A stretch of DNA of 64,000 bases from an uncultured Erythrobacter sp. (GTDB lineage: Bacteria > Pseudomonadota > Alphaproteobacteria > Sphingomonadales > Sphingomonadaceae): the NCBI GenBank assembly GCA_947500645.1, contig CANMSD010000003.1:122501-186500 (forward strand), read 5' to 3'. Shown here piece by piece: positions 38,136 to 45,503 of the stretch. The notes beneath the pieces are model-generated. The model was not told the origin of the DNA. It saw only the letters and a list, made by a program, of their open reading frames with translations, and ran no database searches. A program made the translations under genes and the position numbers. Within the stretch, counting starts at the first letter, position 1. Each line of letters begins with the position of its first letter.

Positions 38136-39248
38136 TCAGGCGGCGTTGGCCGCCTTCTCTTCTTCCATAGTCGGGTAGTCGATGTACCCTTCGGCGATTG
38201 GGAAATACCAGCTTTTAGGCACGTCCTTGTTCGGGTTGAAAGGAGCGCCAACGGCGATCCGTTCTGCCAGATCGGGGTTGGAGATGTACGGCCGACCGAA
38301 GCTGACTGCATCGCAGCGTCCGCTCGACACGTCATCGTCGGCTTCCTGCGCGGTGTAATCGGAATTGAGGATCAGCGGGCCCTTGTAGTGCTCGCGGAAC
38401 AGCGGGTCTTGCTGCGGAACGTCGGTTTGTCCGAACGTTCCATCTGGGCCGGGCTGGCGCAGTTCGACAAAGGCGAGACCCAGATCGTCACACACTTTTG
38501 CCGCCGCGCCAAAGGTCGCCTCAGGATTGCTGTCGTCGGTCCCTTGGGAATCGCCATTGGGCGAGAGGCGAATGCCAACCCGGTCAGCGCCCCATACATC
38601 GATCAAGGCTTCGAGCACTTCGCGCATAAGGCGGGTGCGGTTTTCGGGCGAGCCGCCATAGTCATCTTCGCGCAGATTGGTTTTGTCGCGCAGGAACTGA
38701 TCGATGAAATAGCCATTCGCACCGTGCAATTGCACCGCATCAAAGCCAGCCTTCTTCGCGTTCTCCGCCGCGCGGTGATAATCATCCACCGTCCGCTTGA
38801 TATCGTCGAGCGTCGCAGGACGCGCTTCCACATAGGCCTGTTTGCCAATGGGGGTGTGCGCTTCGCCCGGCGCGGTGGTTGCACTCGCCGAAAGCGGTGC
38901 TTTGCCGTCGAGGAAGTAGGGGTGAACGATGCGCCCCATATGCCACAGCTGCATGGCGATCAGGCCGCCTTCCTCATGCACGCCTTCGACAATCGGCTTC
39001 CACGCTTCGGTTTGTTCGTCGCTCCAGATGCCGGGTGCGGATGGCCAACCAAGCCCCTCTACGCTGATGCCGGTCGCTTCGGTCAGGATCATACCCGCGC
39101 CAGCGCGCTGGCGGTAATAGGTTCCCATCAGTTCGTTGGGTGTAAACATCGGGTTGGCGGCGCGACCGCGCGTCAGCGGCGCCATGAAAATACGGTTCTT
39201 TGCAGTAAGCGCGCCCATGGTGAGCGGCTGGAACAGTGCGTCGTGCAT
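38136..39248 (-). CDS. Old Yellow Enzyme family alkene reductase (NemA-like)
   Basis: A 370-residue FMN-dependent ene-reductase. Typical blocks: KNRIFMAPLTRGRA, IAMQLWHMGRIVHP, DAVQLHGANGYFIDQFL with the catalytic region, and DDYGGSPENRTRLM. It reduces activated C=C bonds or nitrate esters with NAD(P)H. ATG at 39248 starts right before the conserved LFQPLTMGALTAKNRI, with AGAGGA upstream; a longer open frame further up is not coding-like. Tail-to-tail with the small lipoprotein gene. Confidence 0.93.
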   Translation of the reverse strand: MHDALFQPLTMGALTAKNRIFMAPLTRGRAANPMFTPNELMGTYYRQRAGAGMILTEATGISVEGLGWPSAPGIWSDEQTEAWKPIVEGVHEEGGLIAMQLWHMGRIVHPYFLDGKAPLSASATTAPGEAHTPIGKQAYVEARPATLDDIKRTVDDYHRAAENAKKAGFDAVQLHGANGYFIDQFLRDKTNLREDDYGGSPENRTRLMREVLEALIDVWGADRVGIRLSPNGDSQGTDDSNPEATFGAAAKVCDDLGLAFVELRQPGPDGTFGQTDVPQQDPLFREHYKGPLILNSDYTAQEADDDVSSGRCDAVSFGRPYISNPDLAERIAVGAPFNPNKDVPKSWYFPIAEGYIDYPTMEEEKAANAA

Positions 39249-39316
39249 GAAGGTCAGGTCCTCTTTTGCAATCCTTTGTAGTTCGCACTTGGCGTGTGGC
39301 GCGCTAAGGCGCAAGC

Positions 39317-40285
39317 ATGGATAATGTTGGGGGCCGAGAAGAAAACGCTGCAGCGCAGCCTGATGGCGCTCCCCGCAGCGCGCGTGGATTGCTGCTGATT
39401 GCAGCTTTGTTGGGTGGCAATATTGCTTTGGCGACGGGGCCATGGTTGGTCCGACTGGTCGATACTGGCCCTGTTTCGGCGGCGTTCTGGCGGCTGTTCC
39501 TGGCGCTGCCATTCCTGGTGGTGTTCGCTTGGGTGGCCGGTCAGCGGATCGGGGGTATGCCAAGGAAGACCTTGGTGCTGATTGCGATTGGCGCCACTGC
39601 CTTTGCGATGGACCTCGCCAGTTGGCACATCGGGATAGGCATGACGCGGCTGGGCAATGCGACACTGTTCGGCAATGCTGGCTCGATCATCCTGTTGTTC
39701 TGGGGCTTTATCATTGCGCGTATGATGCCGCGCGGGTTCGAATGGGTGGCGATTTTCTGCGCGCTGGGCGGAGCGGGCATACTGCTTGGGCGCAGCCTCG
39801 AAATCTCGACGACAACATTTGTCGGGGACCTGTTCTGCCTGACGGCGGGCGTGCTCTACGCGGTGTACTTGCTGACCTTGCAAGGTCAGCGCGCACGGTT
39901 TGGATCGTGGAGCCTGCTGGTGTGGGTGAGCATCTTCGCCTGCCCTGTGCTGTTGGCGTTGGCCATTGCGCTAGGCGAGCCGGTTTGGCCGACCGACTGG
40001 ACGCCGATCCTGATTCTATTCGTGAGCAGCCAGCTGATCGGACAGGGCCTGCTGGTCTATTCGCTGGGGCACTTCCCGCCGCTGATCATTGGTCTCGCGC
40101 TGCTGACACAGCCCGCAGTCGCGGCGGTGATCGGCTTTACGGTGTTTAGCGAAGTGCTGACTCCGCTCGATCTGGTGGGAATGGTGCTGGTCGGCGCTGC
40201 GCTGGTTGTGGCGCGGGCGAGTCAGATTTCGTCACCCCAGCGAACGCTGGGGTCTAGGGCTTCTGAGTCCGAGGAAGCCAAATGA
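39317..40285 (+). CDS. DMT superfamily (EamA) transporter
   Basis: A 322-residue protein with ten membrane helices in two EamA repeats, of the drug/metabolite transporter superfamily. The substrate is unknown. The last about 20 codons (VARASQISSPQRTLGSRASE) run through a palindromic repeat at 40231-40257, so the normal C-terminus was probably replaced when that repeat arrived. Its stop overlaps the start of the GIY-YIG gene as ATGA. Confidence 0.88.
   Translation: MDNVGGREENAAAQPDGAPRSARGLLLIAALLGGNIALATGPWLVRLVDTGPVSAAFWRLFLALPFLVVFAWVAGQRIGGMPRKTLVLIAIGATAFAMDLASWHIGIGMTRLGNATLFGNAGSIILLFWGFIIARMMPRGFEWVAIFCALGGAGILLGRSLEISTTTFVGDLFCLTAGVLYAVYLLTLQGQRARFGSWSLLVWVSIFACPVLLALAIALGEPVWPTDWTPILILFVSSQLIGQGLLVYSLGHFPPLIIGLALLTQPAVAAVIGFTVFSEVLTPLDLVGMVLVGAALVVARASQISSPQRTLGSRASESEEAK
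40231..40257 (-). repeat. REP-like palindrome, copy 1 (inverted, inside transporter 3' end)
   Basis: GTCACCCCAGCG-AA-CGCTGGGGTCTAG; on the minus strand it reads CTAGACCCCAGC-N4-GCTGGGGTGAC, the same consensus as copies 2 and 3. The stem ACCCCAGCG/CGCTGGGGT is perfect over 9 bp. It lies in frame in the last codons of the DMT transporter and faces copy 2 across the GIY-YIG gene. Confidence 0.85.
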
Positions 40286-40575
40286 AGCGCGGCGGCTTCG
40301 TCTATATCATGACAAACAAGCGCTACGGCGTTTTGTATGTTGGCGTAACATCGGATTTGGCTGCTCGTGTGAGCCAGCATCGCGCGGGCAAGGGTGGTGA
40401 GTTTACGTCCAAGTATCGTTGCACAATGCTCGTCTATGTTGAGGAGTTTCCGACCATCGAAGAGGCGATTGCGCGTGAAAAGGCGCTAAAGGCGTGGAAG
40501 CGCAAATGGAAGATCGAAGCGATTGAGGATCAGAACCCGTCATGGGATGATCTCTACCTGAAACTGCTCGCGTGA
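40282..40575 (+). CDS. Small GIY-YIG nuclease-domain protein
   Basis: A 97-residue protein made of one GIY-YIG endonuclease domain: GFVYIMTNKRYGVLYVGVTS carries the two motif halves (VYI...LYVG), then Arg in DLAARVSQH, and the catalytic-type Glu in TIEEAIAREKALKAWKR. Such stand-alone proteins are related to UvrC and homing-endonuclease catalytic domains. It starts at ATGA overlapping the transporter stop and lies exactly between inverted copies 1 and 2 of a palindrome, suggesting that gene and repeats arrived as a unit. Cellular role unknown. Confidence 0.9.
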   Translation: MKRGGFVYIMTNKRYGVLYVGVTSDLAARVSQHRAGKGGEFTSKYRCTMLVYVEEFPTIEEAIAREKALKAWKRKWKIEAIEDQNPSWDDLYLKLLA

Positions 40576-40580
40576 CCGCT

Positions 40581-40608
40581 CTAGACCCCAGCTTCCGCTG
40601 GGGTGACG
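40581..40608 (+). repeat. REP-like palindrome, copy 2
   Basis: CTAGACCCCAGC-TTCC-GCTGGGGTGACG: stem ACCCCAGC/GCTGGGGT with a 4-nt loop, 5 nt after the GIY-YIG stop. In inverted orientation to copy 1 and the same orientation as copy 3. Confidence 0.88.
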
Positions 40609-40610
40609 AG

Positions 40611-40778
40611 TTAGGGATCTAGTTTTATCACCACGTTATGCCGGCGCACGCTGGCATCTAGGACCACGAACGCCACCGCAATGGCAACAGCGCTAATCAT
40701 GCCAAGTGCGACTAAGCCCATCTTGGGTTTGCCCGCTCTGATGTAGGCGCGGACTATTTCCGAGGTGTGTTTGTTCAT
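40611..40778 (-). CDS. Small one-helix membrane protein, 55 aa
   Basis: ATG at 40776-40778 on the minus strand opens 55 codons ending at TAA 40611-40613. The product starts MNKHTSEIVRAYIRAGKPKM, followed by one good membrane helix (about 20-41, GLVALGMISAVAIAVAFVVL) and a short basic tail. It sits between palindrome copies 2 and 3. The clear charge-helix-charge layout supports a real small membrane protein of unknown function. Confidence 0.6.
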   Translation of the reverse strand: MNKHTSEIVRAYIRAGKPKMGLVALGMISAVAIAVAFVVLDASVRRHNVVIKLDP

Positions 40779-40833
40779 GCGCTCGAGAATAAAGCGCCCC
40801 GAACCAGTTTGCTATTCCGCTTCCCTAGCCGAC

Positions 40834-40860
40834 CTAGACCCCAGCATCGCTGGGGTGACG
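40834..40860 (+). repeat. REP-like palindrome, copy 3
   Basis: CTAGACCCCAGC-ATC-GCTGGGGTGACG, same consensus as copy 2 with a 3-nt loop. It ends 5 nt before the nadA stop codon on the other strand, so it could also act as a 3' stem-loop for that transcript. Confidence 0.88.
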
Positions 40861-40865
40861 GGGGT

Positions 40866-41867
40866 CTAATCCGCCGTAAACGCGACCTTGCCCAGATCGC
40901 CCAGGCCAACCGTGCCGCCGGCCATGCCCAGCATCCGGTCGAGGCTCTTCTTCGCCTTCAGGCGAAGGTCTTCCTCGATCTCGATGCGCGGCTCCAGATC
41001 GCGCAGCGCAACGTAGAGCTTCTCCATCGTATTGAGCGCCATGTACGGGCAGATATTGCAGCTGCAGTTTCCATCCGCGCCGGGTGCGCCGATAAAGTTT
41101 TTCTCCGGCAGAGCCTTTTCCATCTGGTGAATGATGTGCGGCTCTGTAGCGACAATCAGCGTGTCGCCTTCGAAGGTCTTGGCGAATTTCAGGATGCCGC
41201 TGGTCGAGCCGACATAATCGGCGTGGTCGATGATTGTTGGCGGGCATTCCGGGTGCGCGGCGATTGGCGCGTCGGGATGCTCTTCTTTCAGTTTCAGCAG
41301 CTCGGTCTCGCTGAACGCCTCGTGCACGATGCACACGCCTGGCCAGAGCAGCATTTCCCGGTTGAACTTGCGCGACAAATATCCGCCAAGATGGCGATCC
41401 GGCCCGAAGATGATCTTCTGGTCTTCCGGGATCTGTTGCAGGATTGTTTCTGCGCTGGAGCTGGTGACGATCACGTCGGACAGCGCTTTCACTTCGGTCG
41501 AGCAATTGATGTAGGTGAGCGCGATATGATCTGGGTGCGCCTCGCGAAAGGCGCGGAACTTGTCCGGCGGGCAGCTGTCTTCCAGGCTGCACCCGGCGTC
41601 CATATCCGGCAGCACGACGATCTTTTCAGGCGAGAGGATTTTCGCCGTATCGGCCATGAACTTCACGCCGCAAAAGGCGATCACATCTGCGTCGGTTTCG
41701 GCTGCCTGTTGCGACAGCTGGAGCGAGTCACCAACGAAATCCGCAATGTCCTGAATATCGGGCGTCTGGTAATAATGCGCGAGGATCACCGCATTGCGCT
41801 CTTTGCGCAGGCGATCGATCTCAGCGAGCAGGTCCTCGCCCGATGGCACTTTATTCTCAACGCTCAT
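40866..41867 (-). CDS. nadA: Quinolinate synthase NadA
   Basis: [4Fe-4S] enzyme that condenses iminoaspartate with dihydroxyacetone phosphate to quinolinate in de novo NAD synthesis. The 333 residues include early AVILAHYYQTPDIQDIADFV, GDSLQLSQQAA, and the three cluster-ligand regions DMDAGCSLEDSC, LWPGVCIVHEAF and CSCNICPYMALN. No nadB or nadC lies next to it; a single gene here is common. Confidence 0.96.
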   Translation of the reverse strand: MSVENKVPSGEDLLAEIDRLRKERNAVILAHYYQTPDIQDIADFVGDSLQLSQQAAETDADVIAFCGVKFMADTAKILSPEKIVVLPDMDAGCSLEDSCPPDKFRAFREAHPDHIALTYINCSTEVKALSDVIVTSSSAETILQQIPEDQKIIFGPDRHLGGYLSRKFNREMLLWPGVCIVHEAFSETELLKLKEEHPDAPIAAHPECPPTIIDHADYVGSTSGILKFAKTFEGDTLIVATEPHIIHQMEKALPEKNFIGAPGADGNCSCNICPYMALNTMEKLYVALRDLEPRIEIEEDLRLKAKKSLDRMLGMAGGTVGLGDLGKVAFTAD

Positions 41868-41967
41868 TCAGATGATCCCCAACTGCGGTGTCTTCAGGCG
41901 CTGATATAGGGTTTTTGCTGGGATTTGCGAGCGTTTTGACTAGCATGGGCGGCAGGGAGAGCGCGCC

Positions 41968-43575
41968 ATGTATGAATTGGAATTGAGCGAGGCCTATTGC
42001 CCGGCGCAGGCCGATACCGACTATCGCGAACGGACGATCGAAGAGGTGGTGCGAGAGCAGGCGGAAACGCGGCCTGACCGGAAGGCACTGCGCGAGTTGC
42101 TCGCTGATGGTTCGGTTGGGCGCGAATGGACCTATGCCGAGCTGCTCCACGACGCCGAGCGGTGCGGGCGCGCGCTCGCCGCCAGGCATCCGGCGGGCAC
42201 GCGGATCGCGCTCATGGCCGGAAATTGCCCTGAATGGGTGCTGATTCAGCTGGGTGCCGCAATGGCTGGCCTCACCATTGTAACGGTCAATCCGTCCTTT
42301 ACCCCGCGCGAAGTTCGCTATGTGCTGGAGCAGTCCGGTTCGGCGGCGGTTTACTACCAGCCGCATGTGCGGGGCTCCGCCTTGCGTCCCATCGTCGACG
42401 AGGCGTCGGCTGGTCTGGCAGCGGCGGAATATGTGATCGACGTCGAGGATCATGGCGATTTGTTCGCGGGCGAGGGCGATGGCGAGCTGCGCGAAACCAA
42501 GCCGCTCGATATCTGCATGATTCAATACACTTCCGGCACCACCGGCTTCCCGAAGGGAGTGCTGCTGCATCAACACGGTCTGGTGCAGAGCAATTACGAT
42601 GTGTTTGCGCGCTGGAACTTGCGGCCCGGTGCACAAGTGCTGTGCCCATTCCCGCTGTTTCATACGGCCGGGAGCGCGGTTTGCGTGCTTGGTTGCCTCA
42701 CCCATGGCGCAACAATCCTGCTGGTGACCCTGTTCGATCCCGCTGCGGTGGTGAGTGCGATTGCCCGGGAAAAGCCCGAGGTTGTGGGCGGCGTATCGAC
42801 CATGATCTTCGCCATGATCGAAGCCGCGAAAGCGACAGGCACGGATGTGCGCGGGGTGGAAACGATTGTGAGCGGCGGCGCCATGGTCGCGCCCGAACTC
42901 AACCGCGCGGCACAAGAGACGTTCGGCGTTCCGATCCTGATCGTTTATGGCCAGACTGAGACCTCACCAGCGATCACCGCCGCGTGGCCGAGCGATCAGG
43001 GCGCGGATCTGACCGAGACCATCGGCCAGCCATGCTCGCATATGGAGGTCTCTATCCGCCATCCTAGCGAGAACGCCGTCTGCGGGCCCGATGAGCAGGG
43101 CGAGATTTGCATGCGCGGCTTCAACATGATGGCGGGCTACAACGATAATCCCAAGGCGACGGCTGAGACGATCGATGCCGATGGCTGGCTACATACGGGC
43201 GATCTCGGCACGATGGACAGCCGTGGCTATGTAAAGATCACGGGCCGCGTAAAAGAGATGATTATTCGCGGCGGTGAGAACCTGTTCCCGGCAGAGATTG
43301 AAGCGGTGCTGCTCGAACACCCGGCGATTGCCGAAGTCGCCGTGGCGGGCGTGCCGGACGAGAAATGGGGCGAGATCGTCGCTTGCTTTATGCGTCTGCA
43401 GGAAGGCGTGGATCGGCCCGAGGATGGCGAGCTGCGCAGCTTCATCCGCGAGCGTCTGTCACCGCAAAAGACACCCGCCCATTGGGTGTGGATGAAGGAT
43501 TTTCCGCTTACCGGTTCTGGCAAAATCCAGAAATTTGTGCTGGCTGAGAGCTTTGCGAAAGGAGAATTGGCCTAG
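41968..43575 (+). CDS. Acyl-CoA synthetase (AMP-binding, FadD-like)
   Basis: A 535-residue adenylate-forming acyl-CoA ligase. Motif A3 is YTSGTTGFPKGVLL (about 190); A5 YGQTETSPAITAAWP; A7-A8 GWLHTGDLGTMDSRGY and GRVKEMIIRGGENLFPAEIE; the catalytic Lys is in TGSGKIQKFVL near the C-terminus. Overall it resembles medium- or long-chain fatty-acyl-CoA synthetases. Divergent from nadA; no beta-oxidation genes are adjacent. Confidence 0.9.
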   Translation: MYELELSEAYCPAQADTDYRERTIEEVVREQAETRPDRKALRELLADGSVGREWTYAELLHDAERCGRALAARHPAGTRIALMAGNCPEWVLIQLGAAMAGLTIVTVNPSFTPREVRYVLEQSGSAAVYYQPHVRGSALRPIVDEASAGLAAAEYVIDVEDHGDLFAGEGDGELRETKPLDICMIQYTSGTTGFPKGVLLHQHGLVQSNYDVFARWNLRPGAQVLCPFPLFHTAGSAVCVLGCLTHGATILLVTLFDPAAVVSAIAREKPEVVGGVSTMIFAMIEAAKATGTDVRGVETIVSGGAMVAPELNRAAQETFGVPILIVYGQTETSPAITAAWPSDQGADLTETIGQPCSHMEVSIRHPSENAVCGPDEQGEICMRGFNMMAGYNDNPKATAETIDADGWLHTGDLGTMDSRGYVKITGRVKEMIIRGGENLFPAEIEAVLLEHPAIAEVAVAGVPDEKWGEIVACFMRLQEGVDRPEDGELRSFIRERLSPQKTPAHWVWMKDFPLTGSGKIQKFVLAESFAKGELA

Positions 43576-43616
43576 GGCCGTTCGCCGCTTAGCATGGGAC
43601 CGGCTTGCCAACGACT

Positions 43617-44390
43617 ATGCGCACCAACTTCGAACCTGAGGAGCCTTCGCAAGCCTACCTCGATGAGGTGCTCTGCATTCTTCGTGACGCATTGAGCGGG
43701 GATTTGCTTGGTCTGTATCTCCATGGTTCCGCCGTGCAGTACGATTTTCGCTCAGAGACCAGTGATATTGATCTGCTGGGTCTTGTTTCCGGGCCGCTGG
43801 TCGAAGCCCGCAAGTTCGAGCTTGTCTCGCGCCTTGCTCACTGCGCGAAGCCGGTTCCGGCAGCGGGATTGGAGATCATCCTTGTTCCCGCTTCAGCGGT
43901 GAAGGAACCCGTATTCGATCTTCCGTTCGAATTCGCTCTTTCGACTGGAGTAAGCTGGCCGACGCAAAGCGAACCTTCGGCAACATCAAGCGATATCGTG
44001 ATCCATATCGAACTTTGTCGGCAATCCGGGCGCGCTCTGTTCGGTCCGTCGCCGAAAGAGGTTTTCGGGTCGGTGGATCGTGCGCTGCTTTGCCGCGCGC
44101 TGATCGAAGAGCTGCGCTGGCACAAGAAAGACCTTTTACGTCAACGCAGCGAATCCACATTGGAGAACGCGGTTGTGAATGCAGCCCGTTCCGTACTCGT
44201 GGCTGAATCCGGGCGGCTAGTGTCCAAAAGCGAAGGCGCGCGCGATTGGTTGCGGCGCTTTCCGAACGATGACCTCGTTTCGCGAGCGTTGGCGTGTCGG
44301 CTGGGCGAAGACTTCGCTCCGATCAACCAAGCCAGCGTTGAAGCGTTTCTCGACAAGGCTATTGAACTCGTATCCGATCGGCTAGACTAA
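43617..44390 (+). CDS. AadA-like nucleotidyltransferase
   Basis: A 257-residue protein with the polymerase-beta nucleotidyltransferase core LYLHGSAVQYDFRSETSDID: the GS motif and the D-x-D metal pair (SDIDLLGLV). The helical C-terminal part (about 160-255) resembles the DUF4111 domain of aminoglycoside (3'')-adenylyltransferases such as AadA. It could adenylylate an antibiotic or another small molecule. ATG at 43617 is preferred; a TTG at 43605 is the other choice. No integron or mobile element surrounds it, so it looks chromosomal and ancestral. Confidence 0.7.
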   Translation: MRTNFEPEEPSQAYLDEVLCILRDALSGDLLGLYLHGSAVQYDFRSETSDIDLLGLVSGPLVEARKFELVSRLAHCAKPVPAAGLEIILVPASAVKEPVFDLPFEFALSTGVSWPTQSEPSATSSDIVIHIELCRQSGRALFGPSPKEVFGSVDRALLCRALIEELRWHKKDLLRQRSESTLENAVVNAARSVLVAESGRLVSKSEGARDWLRRFPNDDLVSRALACRLGEDFAPINQASVEAFLDKAIELVSDRLD

Positions 44391-44415
44391 AACTGCGCTG
44401 ATAGGCGCCAAAGCG

Positions 44416-45288
44416 TTAAACCGTCCGCCAGACGCCTGCGTCCTGTGCGGCGAGCCCGCGCTTTTCCAGATCGATCAGATGCGCCTCGACGCTCATCTCC
44501 GCCGCCGGGATCAGGCGCTCGTCCAGCCCCTTGTACATGTGCGGAATGAAGTCGGGGATCGGCCGCGCGGCCTCGCCCATCAGGCGCAAAATCTGGTTCT
44601 CGCGCTGACGGCGGTGGCCAATCATGCCGCGCACCAGCTGCTGCGGCTTGGTGATCGCCGCGCCATGGGCCGAATGATAGACCGCATCGTCGCGCGCCAT
44701 CAGCCGTTCAAGGCTGCGCATGTAATCGCCCATGTCGCCATCGGGCGGGATCACAACGCTGGTTGACCAGCCCATCACGTGGTCGCCGGTGAACAGCGCT
44801 TTGCTTTCTTCGAGCGCGAAACACAGGTGGTTGGAGGTGTGGCCCGGCGTGTGCACGGCGGTTAGCGTCCACCCGGTGCCGCGCATTTGCTCGCCATCTT
44901 CCAGCACTCGGTCCGGCGCGTAGGTCGTATCGAATGCCTCGTCCGCGCGCGGGCGGTCCGTTTTCAGCACCAGAGGTGCGCAGCCGACGATTGGCGCGCC
45001 GGTGCGTTCTTGCAGGGGATCGGCGGCGGGCGAGTGATCGCGATGCGTGTGAGTGCACATGATCGCAGTAATTTTTGCCTCGCCCACAGTCTCAAGGATT
45101 GCCTCGATATGTGCTGGTTCATTCGGGCCCGGATCGATCACAGCCACATCGTCGCTCGCTCCGATCACATAGGTCTGTGTGCCGGTGTAAGTGTAGGGGG
45201 ACGGATTGGGAGCGAGCACGCGCCGGATCAGCGGGTCGAGCTGCTCAACGGTGCCCGTGGGCCACGGTTTCTCAGGTAGTCCTGCCAT
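44416..45288 (-). CDS. Metallo-beta-lactamase-fold hydrolase (LACTB2-like)
   Basis: A 290-residue zinc hydrolase: metal motif CTHTHRDHSPAA, later His in VHTPGHTSNHLCF, bridging Asp in ALFTGDHVMGWST and a C-terminal helical tail with HMYKGLDERLIPAAEMSVEAH, which is seen in the LACTB2 group of RNases/hydrolases. ATG at 45288 is preferred because the family sequence begins soon after; the frame upstream crosses an inverted repeat and looks non-coding. The substrate is unknown. Confidence 0.85.
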   Translation of the reverse strand: MAGLPEKPWPTGTVEQLDPLIRRVLAPNPSPYTYTGTQTYVIGASDDVAVIDPGPNEPAHIEAILETVGEAKITAIMCTHTHRDHSPAADPLQERTGAPIVGCAPLVLKTDRPRADEAFDTTYAPDRVLEDGEQMRGTGWTLTAVHTPGHTSNHLCFALEESKALFTGDHVMGWSTSVVIPPDGDMGDYMRSLERLMARDDAVYHSAHGAAITKPQQLVRGMIGHRRQRENQILRLMGEAARPIPDFIPHMYKGLDERLIPAAEMSVEAHLIDLEKRGLAAQDAGVWRTV

Positions 45289-45338
45289 AAGCTTGCATAT
45301 GGGGGTGTTTGAGTTCTCTGTCGAGAATTGCCTGGCCA

Positions 45339-45410
45339 GCCCGCACCCTCCACCCTTCAACCCGGATTTTATCCGAAACTGTTCCGGGTGGAAGGGTGGA
45401 GGGTGCGGGC
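45339..45410. repeat. Long inverted repeat (72 bp) between divergent genes
   Basis: The 20-nt arm GCCCGCACCCTCCACCCTTC (45339-45358) is repeated perfectly in inverse at 45391-45410; inside, ACCCGGA/TCCGGGT (about 45360-45366 and 45383-45389) continues the stem, with a short AT-rich loop. No T-run follows. It lies in the 215-nt gap between the hydrolase gene and glpK. Arm sequence is similar to that of the element at 55003-55075 (shared GGAGG-TG-GG and GGCT-CGG blocks). Confidence 0.85.
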
Positions 45411-45503
45411 GGCTCCGGTACGTAGAGAAAGATAGCGAAGTTCTGTCGCCCTTGCGGTCGCTGTGTGACCGATTAGGAGAAGCAAAAACGTTGAGGGATT
45501 TCC

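Noticed and set aside
41857-42915. Minus-strand frame of 352 codons opposite the acyl-CoA ligase
   Set aside because: Antisense shadow of a gene with complete adenylation motifs.
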